From positions 62,001 through 126,000 of the forward strand of contig CALWUY010000001.1 of assembly GCA_944384855.1 (NCBI GenBank): a DNA stretch of 64,000 nucleotides, read 5' to 3'. This document shows positions 54,013 through 61,339 of the stretch, piece after piece. The stretch's first letter is position 1, and every line of letters begins with the position of its first letter. The DNA comes from an uncultured Clostridia bacterium (lineage in GTDB: Bacteria; Bacillota; Clostridia; Oscillospirales; Acutalibacteraceae). The translations under genes and the position numbers were made by a program. Under the pieces are notes generated by a model, which saw nothing but the letters and a program-made list of their open reading frames with translations, was not told where the DNA came from and ran no database searches.

Positions 54013-55416
54013 TTACTTATTGAATCCGAAATATTCCAGAGCGTTTTTATAGCAGATACCTTCGATTATGTTCTTTAAAGCTTTTCGGTCGTCGGGATAT
54101 TCTCCGCTTTCCACCCATTCCCCTATAAGGCTGCAGAGAATTCTTCTGAAATAATCGTGTCTTGTGTATGACAGCAGGCTGCGGGAATCGGTAAGCATAC
54201 CTATAAAGTTGCCCAGCAGCGACAAATCGGCGAGCGATTTGAGCTGTTCTTCCATACCTCTTTTAGTATCGTTGAACCACCATGCCGAGCCGTGCTGTAT
54301 CTTTCCGGCGGCCTGTGTGCTTTGAAATGCCCCCAAATAAGTATCGATCATTGCGTTATCATTAGGATTAAGCGAGTATATGACCGTTTTAGGCAGGCTT
54401 CCGCGGCTTTCAAGCGCGTCTAAAAATCTTATAAGCTCATCGCCGCACGGTCGGGTAGACATACAGTCAAACCCTGTATCCGCACCTAATTTTTCATACA
54501 TTTTTGTATTTGCGTTCCGTATTACGCTGTAATGAATTTGCATAACTACATCGCGTTTTGAATATTCCCCCGCTAAAAACAAAAGAATATCGGTTTTGTA
54601 GGCGTCGGCTAAAGGTCCGGTTATTATTTCGCCGCCCAGCGCCCGCTTTAAAATTTCATTGAGCTTCTCTTCACTTTCTACGGTATATACCGCACGGTCA
54701 AGTCCGTGGTCGGCAGCCTTACATCCGTTTTCACAGAAAAATTCAAGTCTTGTCGCAAGCGCCGCTTTTATATCCGCGACAGTTTCTATGCGGCGCTTAC
54801 ATACCGATTCCAAATTTTTGATATATTCACAAAATCCGGGTTTATCAATATTTAATGCTTTGTCCGGACGGTATGAGGGAACCACTTTGGTTTTAAAACT
54901 TTTGTCTTCTGCAATTATTTTATGCCACTTAAGATCGTCGCACGGGTCGTCTGTCGTGCCTATGACAGCAACGTTTGAAGCATTGATCAATCCTTTCGCC
55001 GACATATTGCTGTCCTTAAGCCTGCTGTTGCACAGCTGCCACACTTCTTCGGCAGTATCCGCGTTCAGAATACCGTCGTATCCGAAATATTTATGTAATT
55101 CCATATGGGTCCAGTGGTACATGGGGTTTCCTATGGCTTTCTCAAGCATTTCTGCAAAGCGCTGAAATTTTACGCGCGGGTCAGCGTTTCCGGTAATTTC
55201 ATTTTCCGGTACCGCGTTTGAACGTATAAGCCTCCATTTATAGTGGTCAGCTTCAAGCCAGACTTCAGTTATATTTCCGAAACGGCGGTCTTCGGCTATT
55301 TCCTGCGGATTTATATGACAGTGGTAATCAATTATCGGCATATTTTTGGCATAATCGTTGTATAGCTGAACGGCGGTTTTGTTATTCAGCATAAAATCTT
55401 CATTAATAATGCCCAT
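54013..55416 (-). CDS. uxaC: Uronate isomerase
   Basis: A 467-residue enzyme that converts D-glucuronate to D-fructuronate and D-galacturonate to D-tagaturonate, the first step of hexuronate breakdown. It belongs to the amidohydrolase barrel superfamily. The IIDYHCHINPQEIA block near residue 29 holds two metal-site His residues; HWTHMELHKYFG and SLNPNDNAMIDTYLG are further family marks. It is a single-gene unit with its own promoter and terminator. No other uronate genes (uxaA/B, kdgA/K) are in the window. It supports the idea that this organism eats uronic-acid glycans. Confidence 0.95.
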   Translation of the reverse strand: MGIINEDFMLNNKTAVQLYNDYAKNMPIIDYHCHINPQEIAEDRRFGNITEVWLEADHYKWRLIRSNAVPENEITGNADPRVKFQRFAEMLEKAIGNPMYHWTHMELHKYFGYDGILNADTAEEVWQLCNSRLKDSNMSAKGLINASNVAVIGTTDDPCDDLKWHKIIAEDKSFKTKVVPSYRPDKALNIDKPGFCEYIKNLESVCKRRIETVADIKAALATRLEFFCENGCKAADHGLDRAVYTVESEEKLNEILKRALGGEIITGPLADAYKTDILLFLAGEYSKRDVVMQIHYSVIRNANTKMYEKLGADTGFDCMSTRPCGDELIRFLDALESRGSLPKTVIYSLNPNDNAMIDTYLGAFQSTQAAGKIQHGSAWWFNDTKRGMEEQLKSLADLSLLGNFIGMLTDSRSLLSYTRHDYFRRILCSLIGEWVESGEYPDDRKALKNIIEGICYKNALEYFGFNK

Positions 55417-55465
55417 TTTTTATCTTCCTCCTTCATAAAGAGTACATTCACAATTTTATATGTAT

Positions 55466-55494
55466 AATATAAAATATTTTTGTGCAAAAGTCAA
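55466..55494 (-). promoter_or_regulatory. Sigma-A-type promoter of uxaC
   Basis: On the - strand TTGACT (55494-55489) and TATATT (55471-55466) lie exactly 17 bp apart, about 50 bp before the uxaC ATG. A GGAGGAA site precedes the ATG. No clear operator is visible. Confidence 0.7.
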
Positions 55495-55545
55495 CTGTTT
55501 GCTCATTATAAACGAATAAAGTGTAAATTAATTGCGTACCCAATG

Positions 55546-55574
55546 TTGAAAAAATGTAGAATTTAATTTATAAT
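55546..55574 (+). promoter_or_regulatory. Sigma-A-type promoter of the cwlD-like gene and radA
   Basis: TTGAAA (55546-55551) and TATAAT (55569-55574) with a 17-bp spacer. The start site would be near 55581, leaving a leader of about 80 bases before the GTG at 55663. It probably serves both the amidase and radA. Confidence 0.75.
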
Positions 55575-55662
55575 ACTGTTATATATAATAACTTACCTGA
55601 TGCCCGTGAATGTTCTACCTGACCTCAGAATTACATATTCTTTAACAGTATGAGGTGGTAGT

Positions 55663-56376
55663 GTGCGATTCAGGAAACTTACGGTTATATTTTTAATATT
55701 ATTGATTGTGCTGTCAGGATGTATAAGCTTATTAAAAACCCCCGAAAATATACATTCTTCTGCAGGTGTCAAATCCGCTCAGACAGTAATACTGGATGCG
55801 GGACACGGAGGGTTTGACGGGGGAGCGGTGGCAAGTGACGGTACAGTTGAAAAGGATATTAACTTGGAAATTGCGCTGATTCTCGCTGATTTTTTAAGGA
55901 GCGGCGGATATGAAGTTATTTTGACACGCGAAACAGATGTTTCTACTGACGATGTCGAAACAGATAAAATCGCGACACGGAAAAAAAGTGATTTGAAAAA
56001 CAGACTGGAACTGATGAACGATTATCCGCAGGCGATATTTGTGAGTATACATCTCAATAAATTCACGACATCATCAGCAAGCGGCGCTCAGATATTTTAC
56101 AGCGGCAAATCCGAAAATTCAAAAAAACTCGGCGACGAAATACAGAAACAAATAGTGTCTCTTTTACAGCCGTATAATACCAGAGTAAGCAAGCAGGCTA
56201 CAAGCAGTACATATATCTTATATAATGCCACACTGCCGGCGGTGCTTGTGGAATGCGGGTTTCTCAGCAATAAAGCAGAGCTTGAAAAGCTCAAGGACAA
56301 AGATTATCAGGTTCAGATGGCATTCAGCATTTTTTGCGGAATAGCTGAATATTTTAAAAATACGGAATTTTGTTAA
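55663..56376 (+). CDS. cwlD: CwlD-like N-acetylmuramoyl-L-alanine amidase, lipoprotein form
   Basis: A 237-residue Amidase_3 enzyme. The zinc and catalytic residues are His48 (DAGHGGFDGG), Glu63 (VEKDI), His130 (VSIHLN) and Glu197 (LVECGF). CwlD enzymes make muramic-delta-lactam in spore cortex. Here the N-terminus carries a lipobox (VLSGC, Cys20), so it may be lipidated, unlike the Bacillus enzyme. The GTG start follows a GAGGTGG site. The neighbour radA is 46 bp away. Whether it serves spores or vegetative walls is not shown. Confidence 0.82.
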   Translation: MRFRKLTVIFLILLIVLSGCISLLKTPENIHSSAGVKSAQTVILDAGHGGFDGGAVASDGTVEKDINLEIALILADFLRSGGYEVILTRETDVSTDDVETDKIATRKKSDLKNRLELMNDYPQAIFVSIHLNKFTTSSASGAQIFYSGKSENSKKLGDEIQKQIVSLLQPYNTRVSKQATSSTYILYNATLPAVLVECGFLSNKAELEKLKDKDYQVQMAFSIFCGIAEYFKNTEFC

Positions 56377-56422
56377 ACCGGAAAAAATCAATTTTTCCGG
56401 CGGTAACAGTAAGGAGTTAAAA

Positions 56423-57787
56423 ATGTCACCAAAAGCAAAAAGTATTTATATTTGCACTGAATGCGGATACGAATCTCCTAAATGGCTCGGCAGATGTACG
56501 GGCTGCGGAGCATGGAATACAATGATCGAGGAAGTGGTATCTACAGGTAAGTCGGTTTCGAATATATCGTATTCAAATAAAAGTGTTGCCGCAAAACCGC
56601 TTTCCCAGATAAGCACGGAGGATGAGGAGCGTTTAGTCACAGGCATTGCCGAACTTGACCGTGTGCTTGGCGGAGGAATAGTAAAGGGTTCAATAGTTTT
56701 ACTGAGCGGTGACCCGGGAATCGGAAAATCAACAATTTTGCTTCAAATCTGTAATGCACTTCAAAAAAAGCTGAAGATACTCTATGTTTCGGGAGAAGAA
56801 TCTGCGATGCAGATAAGAATGAGGGCTCAGAGACTGGGAGTAGTGAGCGATAATGTTTCGGTGCTGACAGAAACAGACCTGCTTGCTGTATGTGAATATA
56901 TAAATTCAGTAAAGCCGGATCTGGTTATGATAGATTCTATCCAGACCATGCAGCTCAGCGAAATTTCCTCATCTGCCGGAAGTATTGTTCAGACAAGGGA
57001 ATGTACTAACCTTTTGCTTAAAACAGGCAAAAGTCTTAATATACCGGTTTTCATAGTCGGGCACGTTAACAAGGGCGGAGAAATCGCGGGACCTAAGGTT
57101 ATGGAGCATATCGTGGACACGGTGCTTTATTTTGAAGGTGAAAGAAATCAGTCTTACAGGATACTCAGAGGTATAAAGAACCGTTTCGGGTCTACAAATG
57201 AAATAGGTGTATTCGAGATGACCGAAACGGGACTTATTGAGGTGGAAAATCCGTCCGCGATGCTGTTATCGGGAAGAATGAGCAATGTGTCCGGAGGGTG
57301 CATTACCTGTGTGATTGAAGGTACCAGACCGATTTTGGCAGAAGTGCAGGGACTGGTAACTCCGAGCGGTTTCGGAAACGCGAGAAGAACGGCAACCGGA
57401 TTTGATTATAACCGTCTGACACTGCTGCTTGCAGTGCTGGAAAAAAGGGTAGGTATGTATTTTTCAAATTCAGACACTTATGTAAATATTGTGGGAGGAA
57501 TGAAGCTGGACGAGCCTGCCGCAGATTTGGCGGTCGCCATGGCGCTGGTTTCAGGATTTAAGGACATAGCCATTGATGAAAATCTGATCGCGTTCGGAGA
57601 AATAGGTCTGTCCGGAGAACTTCGGTCGGTGCCGCGGGCGCAGTCGAGAATTAATGAGGCGGCCAGACTTGGTTTTACAAAGTGCCTGCTTCCGAAATCA
57701 TGTATAAAGCAAATATCTGCCTGTCCCGACTCTTTAGAGCTTATAGGAGTCACTTCTTTGAGGCAGGCGATCTCGGTCATTAAGTGA
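56423..57787 (+). CDS. radA: DNA repair protein RadA
   Basis: A 454-residue RadA/Sms protein that promotes branch migration in recombinational repair. In order: an N-terminal zinc finger (CTECGYESPKWLGRCTGC, Cys pairs), a RecA-like core with Walker A GDPGIGKST, the RadA-specific KNRFGSTNEIGVF motif, and a Lon-like C-terminal domain (GEIGLSGELRSVPR). It is co-transcribed with the cwlD-like gene. Its last 54 bases overlap the convergent small Cys-rich gene. Confidence 0.97.
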   Translation: MSPKAKSIYICTECGYESPKWLGRCTGCGAWNTMIEEVVSTGKSVSNISYSNKSVAAKPLSQISTEDEERLVTGIAELDRVLGGGIVKGSIVLLSGDPGIGKSTILLQICNALQKKLKILYVSGEESAMQIRMRAQRLGVVSDNVSVLTETDLLAVCEYINSVKPDLVMIDSIQTMQLSEISSSAGSIVQTRECTNLLLKTGKSLNIPVFIVGHVNKGGEIAGPKVMEHIVDTVLYFEGERNQSYRILRGIKNRFGSTNEIGVFEMTETGLIEVENPSAMLLSGRMSNVSGGCITCVIEGTRPILAEVQGLVTPSGFGNARRTATGFDYNRLTLLLAVLEKRVGMYFSNSDTYVNIVGGMKLDEPAADLAVAMALVSGFKDIAIDENLIAFGEIGLSGELRSVPRAQSRINEAARLGFTKCLLPKSCIKQISACPDSLELIGVTSLRQAISVIK

Positions 57788-57904
57788 TATAACGGTGAAA
57801 TATGGACAGTCGTCTGTAATTGAGTTTACAGTGCTGAATTTTTCCAGCTGGCAGTATCCGTCGATTTGAAATTTACACTTTTCAGAGCATTGTATTATCG
57901 CCAT
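57734..57904 (-). CDS. Small Cys-rich protein overlapping the radA end
   Basis: A 56-residue protein with a pattern of four Cys: QCSEKCKFQIDGYCQLEK then DDCPYF. Similar short Cys-rich proteins with CxxxC, C and CPYF spacing are widespread in Clostridia and often carry a misleading lipid-enzyme name. They look like small metal- or cluster-binding proteins. The ATG at 57904 has an AGGGG site. The 3' end overlaps the end of radA on the other strand by 54 bp. Function unknown. Confidence 0.65.
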   Translation of the reverse strand: MAIIQCSEKCKFQIDGYCQLEKFSTVNSITDDCPYFTVISLNDRDRLPQRSDSYKL

Positions 57905-58039
57905 TTTAAACCCCTGTAAAAAAAATAACAATTTTATTATTTTATATTAAAATAAAAATATACAAAAATGCCGGCAAAAACAATTGCAGCTGCCATCTTT
58001 TATAAAAATGCAGTTTTAAATATTACCGAAAACATATAG

Positions 58040-58070
58040 AAAACAGGTCCCCGCTTTAAACGGGGACCTG
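58040..58070 (-). terminator. Intrinsic terminator of the rubrerythrin-desulfoferrodoxin operon
   Basis: A perfect 10-bp GC-rich stem (CAGGTCCCCG at 58044-58053 with CGGGGACCTG at 58061-58070) and a 7-base loop. On the - strand it is followed by TTTTC. It lies 10 bp after the desulfoferrodoxin stop. Confidence 0.85.
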
Positions 58071-58080
58071 ATTTGTGAAG

Positions 58081-58461
58081 CTATTTTATTTCGGTTTTCC
58101 ACAGACCGTGCTGGTTACAGTAAGAATAAACTGCAACAGGCGTGCTGTCTGCTGTGCAGAATGTGGCTTCAGGCGTGTCTCCGGGTTTGAAGGCTTTGCG
58201 CTGACCGCCGTTTTCGTTTTCCACATAAACCCACTGGATAAAATGATCCTCAGTCATGGGATGATTTACTTCTCCTATGCTTACATGAACAGTATCTCCG
58301 TCTACGCTTACGCAGGGTAAATGCTTTTCTCCCGCAGCGTCGGTTGTGTTCGGAACCAGAGCTTCCATTTTCTGACCGCAGCACATCAGCGGAACCCCCG
58401 CGTCATGTATAAGACCGATTAAATTACCGCAGTGGCGGCAGATGTAAAATCTTTCTTTCAT
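58081..58461 (-). CDS. dfx: Desulfoferrodoxin (superoxide reductase)
   Basis: A 126-residue two-domain superoxide reductase that turns superoxide into hydrogen peroxide without making oxygen. The N-terminal desulforedoxin-type centre uses Cys8, Cys11, Cys27 and Cys28. The catalytic iron centre uses His47, His67, His73, His118 and Cys115. It is the last gene of the - strand operon, 12 bp after the ferredoxin-rubrerythrin fusion. The peroxide it makes is the substrate of the rubrerythrin upstream. Confidence 0.95.
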   Translation of the reverse strand: MKERFYICRHCGNLIGLIHDAGVPLMCCGQKMEALVPNTTDAAGEKHLPCVSVDGDTVHVSIGEVNHPMTEDHFIQWVYVENENGGQRKAFKPGDTPEATFCTADSTPVAVYSYCNQHGLWKTEIK

Positions 58462-58473
58462 AGTTTAATCTCC

Positions 58474-59625
58474 TTAATAATTTTCTTTTCTGACTTCAAA
58501 GTAAGCCTGCGGATGACTGCATACCGGGCATATATCCGGAGCGGAGGTGCCGATGACTATATGTCCGCAGTTGCGGCATTCCCAGACGGTTACGCCGGAT
58601 TTTTCAAATACGGTTTTGGTTTTTACATTGTTCAGCAAAGCACGGTAGCGTTCTTCGTGGGATTTTTCTATTGCGGCAACCTGTCGGAACTGTTCCGCTA
58701 AATCTGCGAAACCTTCTTCATCTGCTTCTTTTGCCATGCGATCGTACATATCCGTCCATTCTGCGTTTTCACCCTCCGCCGCATGCAGCAGATTTTCCTC
58801 TGTGTTTCCTATCCCGCCGAGAGCTTTAAACCATAACTTAGCGTGTTCTTTTTCGTTTTCTGCTGTCTGCAGGAAAAGCGCGGCGATTTGTTCATATCCT
58901 GCCTTTTTTGCTACCGAGGCAAAATATGTATATTTATTCCTTGCCTGCGATTCACCCGCAAAAGCCTCCCACAGATTTTTTTCGGTTTTTGTCCCGGCGT
59001 ATGCGTTTTTGTTATCTTCGTTCCCGAGCTTTACAAATTTGCCTGCGGGCTGACCGCAAACGGGACAAACAAAATTCTCATCTATACTGCCTTCATGTAT
59101 ATGACCGCAAACTGTACATTTCCACTTTTCCATTATTTTTTCCTCTCTTTTCACATTATATTCATTAAAATTAACCGTATCAAGCAGAGAATTGACTGTA
59201 TCCTCAGGAATACCGGGATAAGATTTTATCATATTTAAAAAATCACGGGTATTCGCGCTTTGGGGCAGCATATAACCAGCTTCCCTGCAAATATCTTCCG
59301 CCATTAACCGGCACGATTTTTCTGCCGCTTTGCCTAAAATCCCCGGCATAGCCGAGGCAATGCTTTCGGCTTTTGACTTGTTTTGAATCAAGGCTCTGAG
59401 AATGTTTATTACTTCGATGTCTTTAGTCTGCTGCTTCGGCAGCTGCTTTGGCATCATCGATATAGCGCCCGAAGGACAAGCCTGCGCGCACATTCCGCAG
59501 CCGATGCATTTCTTCGGGTCTATTATGCTGTTTTCGGTGTCGGTTGCGCCGGTAGGACAGACATAAAGGCAAAGACAGTCTTTTGTACACATTCTGAGAT
59601 TTCTTACAGCGTATTTATCTGACAT
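58474..59625 (-). CDS. Ferredoxin-rubredoxin-rubrerythrin-rubredoxin fusion, probable peroxidase
   Basis: A 383-residue four-part protein. Residues 13-50 hold two 4Fe-4S motifs, the second regular ([12 protein letters not shown]) and the first slightly shifted (Cys13, Cys17, Cys19, Cys23). A helical linker (65-160) follows. From Met165 comes a rubredoxin (WKCTVCG, CPVCG), then a diiron four-helix domain with [16 protein letters not shown] and IEKSHEERY, and a C-terminal rubredoxin (WECRNCG, CPVCSH). From Met165 it looks like a full reverse rubrerythrin, and a GAGAGGA site precedes that codon, so a shorter product may also be made. It reduces hydrogen peroxide, probably taking electrons through its own clusters. 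It shares its first base with the stop of the gene before it. Confidence 0.9.
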   Translation of the reverse strand: MSDKYAVRNLRMCTKDCLCLYVCPTGATDTENSIIDPKKCIGCGMCAQACPSGAISMMPKQLPKQQTKDIEVINILRALIQNKSKAESIASAMPGILGKAAEKSCRLMAEDICREAGYMLPQSANTRDFLNMIKSYPGIPEDTVNSLLDTVNFNEYNVKREEKIMEKWKCTVCGHIHEGSIDENFVCPVCGQPAGKFVKLGNEDNKNAYAGTKTEKNLWEAFAGESQARNKYTYFASVAKKAGYEQIAALFLQTAENEKEHAKLWFKALGGIGNTEENLLHAAEGENAEWTDMYDRMAKEADEEGFADLAEQFRQVAAIEKSHEERYRALLNNVKTKTVFEKSGVTVWECRNCGHIVIGTSAPDICPVCSHPQAYFEVRKENY

Positions 59626-60257
59626 CAGCTTACCCTCCGTTCTTGTTTTTCAAATTTCCAGGACGGCACCTTGCATACCGGACATATCTCGGGAGGTGTA
59701 TCTCCTATAAATATGAATCCGCAGATGGTACAAACATACACGCCTGTGTTTTCCAGCATACTGTCTCCCTGTGATTTGTACCTTTTAAGAAGGGACTCCA
59801 GCATTCTGGTTACTTTCTGGGCCCATGTGAGACAGCGCAGCGCGCCGCGGTCATGATGTCTCTCTGCCGTGTCGAAAGCATAGGGGAATCCTGATGACAG
59901 ATCTTCTTCAACCGTTTTTAATAATTCGTCAATATCCGCTTTTTTCTGCGGCTCGCATTCGGAACGGAAAAATTCTGCCAGTCTTGAAAATTCCTCCGAT
60001 TCTTTCTGCATATACTGTTTTTCACACCCGCGTGCAAGGTTAGAACAGATAATGCTCATTTCCATCGCCGATAGCTCGGTTTCGGTATGGGGCTTCTCAA
60101 TATTTTCATTTCCTCTGTCTGACTGTTCTGGCGCGGTACTTTCTTTAAGCATGAAAGCGCTTTTGTCGGCAGAACAGACCGGACAAATGAAACCGTCGGG
60201 CAATTCGCCTTCGGTTTTGTGTATGTATCCGCATACAGTACAAATATATTCTTTCAT
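59625..60257 (-). CDS. Double-rubredoxin protein with a degenerate ferritin-like core
   Basis: A 210-residue protein; the ATG at 60257 has an AAAGGAGG site. It has a rubredoxin domain at each end (ICTVCGYIH with [16 protein letters not shown] with CPVCKVP). The middle 110 residues are helical like a rubrerythrin but lack the usual ExxH iron motifs; only ERHH (near residue 155) looks metal-capable. It may be an electron carrier or a structural partner for the peroxidase next to it rather than an enzyme. It is the first gene of the operon driven by the dyad promoter at 60280-60321. Confidence 0.7.
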   Translation of the reverse strand: MKEYICTVCGYIHKTEGELPDGFICPVCSADKSAFMLKESTAPEQSDRGNENIEKPHTETELSAMEMSIICSNLARGCEKQYMQKESEEFSRLAEFFRSECEPQKKADIDELLKTVEEDLSSGFPYAFDTAERHHDRGALRCLTWAQKVTRMLESLLKRYKSQGDSMLENTGVYVCTICGFIFIGDTPPEICPVCKVPSWKFEKQERRVS

Positions 60258-60279
60258 TTTACCGCCTCCTTTTGCGTTT

Positions 60280-60321
60280 ATTATAAAGTAATATTTTGGA
60301 TATTTCAGTGATTTTATCACA
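60280..60321 (-). promoter_or_regulatory. Promoter with Crp/Fnr-type dyad for the rubrerythrin operon
   Basis: On the - strand a TATAAT box lies at 60285-60280. Upstream, at 60307-60321, is the dyad (A)GTGAT-TTT-ATCAC(A). Its centre is 34 bp from the end of the -10, placing it near -41.5, the class II activator position that replaces a -35 box. The divergent Crp/Fnr-family gene starts 148 bp away. Matching architecture is found before the thioredoxin operon. Confidence 0.75.
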
Positions 60322-60413
60322 AAAAACATCGAAATTTATATTTGCGGGCATTAAATTGTTCTTATTTCTGATACAGTAACCGACGGTATCCGCGGGATGT
60401 GAGAACACAGCTG

Positions 60414-60442
60414 TTGACTTATATTGGAAATAATGATATAAT
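60414..60442 (+). promoter_or_regulatory. Sigma-A-type promoter of the Crp/Fnr-family gene
   Basis: TTGACT (60414-60419) and TATAAT (60437-60442) with a 17-bp spacer, 26 bp before the ATG. A weaker dyad (TGTG-AGAA-CACA at 60398-60409) touches the upstream side of the -35 and could allow self-control, but it departs from the 15-bp form seen at the target operons. Confidence 0.75.
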
Positions 60443-60468
60443 TCAGGCACATAAGGGAGATTATTACT

Positions 60469-61125
60469 ATGAATTATTTGACATACTTGTCTGTTTGGAA
60501 TAAACTCGGAAAAACACAGCAGCAGATACTTGAAGAATCTGCGGTTAAGAGGAAATTTGTCAAAGGAGAAATATTACATAACGGCTCTGCTGACTGTACG
60601 GGGCTGATTCTTTTGATATCCGGGCAGCTGCGTGCCTTTATAATTTCGGATGACGGCAGAGAAATAACGCTTTACAGGCTTTTTGAACGTGATATATGTC
60701 TTTTATCAGCTTCCTGTATTATGAACAGTATACAGTTTGATATTACTATATCGGCGGAAAAAGATACCGAGGCTCTTGTAATACCGGCAGAAGTCTATAA
60801 GAGCATTATGGAAGTTTCAGCTCCGTTGGCAAACTATACAAACGAAATTATGGCAAGCCGCTTTTCTGATGTTGTTTGGCTTATAGATCAGATAATGTGG
60901 AAAAGCTTTGACAGGCGACTGGCGGATTTTTTGATAAGCGAGGCTAATATAGAAGGCGCAAATACTCTGAAAATCACTCATGAGGCTATAGGAAATCATT
61001 TGGGCAGTCCGCGCGAGGTGGTGACGAGGATGCTTAAATATTTTGTCAGCGAGGGATTAGTAAAACTGTCGCGTGGTATGATTGAAATTACCGATGAATA
61101 TAATCTTTTAAAAATAGCGGAATAA
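60469..61125 (+). CDS. Crp/Fnr-family transcriptional regulator
   Basis: A 218-residue regulator. Residues about 5-120 are the cyclic-nucleotide-binding-type fold (ILLISGQLRAFIISDDGREI), a dimer helix follows, and residues about 145-215 form the winged helix-turn-helix. The recognition helix has PREVVTRML, with Arg182, Glu183 and Arg187 placed as in CRP, which fits TGTGA half-sites. The Cys content (43, 77, 83) lacks the N-terminal cluster of classical FNR, so the signal is not obviously an iron-sulfur cluster. It lies between two defence operons that carry matching dyads and is the likely activator of both. It has its own promoter and a shared terminator. Confidence 0.9.
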   Translation: MNYLTYLSVWNKLGKTQQQILEESAVKRKFVKGEILHNGSADCTGLILLISGQLRAFIISDDGREITLYRLFERDICLLSASCIMNSIQFDITISAEKDTEALVIPAEVYKSIMEVSAPLANYTNEIMASRFSDVVWLIDQIMWKSFDRRLADFLISEANIEGANTLKITHEAIGNHLGSPREVVTRMLKYFVSEGLVKLSRGMIEITDEYNLLKIAE

Positions 61126-61146
61126 AGATAATCAAGTCTGTTATGT

Positions 61147-61184
61147 AAAAATGCTGATGACCGTACGGTCATCAGCATTTTTTT
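61147..61184. terminator. Bidirectional terminator between the Crp/Fnr gene and the rubredoxin gene
   Basis: A perfect palindrome (61147-61182, centre GTAC) with A runs on the left and seven T on the right. It can stop transcripts from both sides: the + strand regulator (stop at 61125) and the - strand thioredoxin-rubredoxin operon (stop at 61190). Confidence 0.88.
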
Positions 61185-61189
61185 GTTGG

Positions 61190-61327
61190 CTATTCTTTGC
61201 TGAACTGATCTTTACCGACTCCGCACAGAGGGCATTCATAATCTTCCGGAAGATCTTCCCATTTTGTGCCTTCTGCTTCTTCATCGTATACGTAGCCGCA
61301 TACATCGCAAATATATTTCAAAGTCAT
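61190..61327 (-). CDS. Rubredoxin
   Basis: A 45-residue rubredoxin. It begins [20 protein letters not shown] and contains the second pair in [13 protein letters not shown]; the four Cys (7, 10, 32, 35) bind one iron. A strong AAGGAG site precedes the ATG at 61327. It lies 12 bp after the FAD enzyme and is the last gene of the operon. It may pass electrons from the NAD(P)H-dependent enzyme to the rubrerythrins and desulfoferrodoxin encoded nearby. Confidence 0.93.
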   Translation of the reverse strand: MTLKYICDVCGYVYDEEAEGTKWEDLPEDYECPLCGVGKDQFSKE

Positions 61328-61339
61328 TACTCCTTTCTT

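Noticed and set aside
61147..61182. Long perfect palindrome as a regulator binding site
   Set aside because: Its place between two convergent stops and the A and T runs on its sides fit a bidirectional terminator better.
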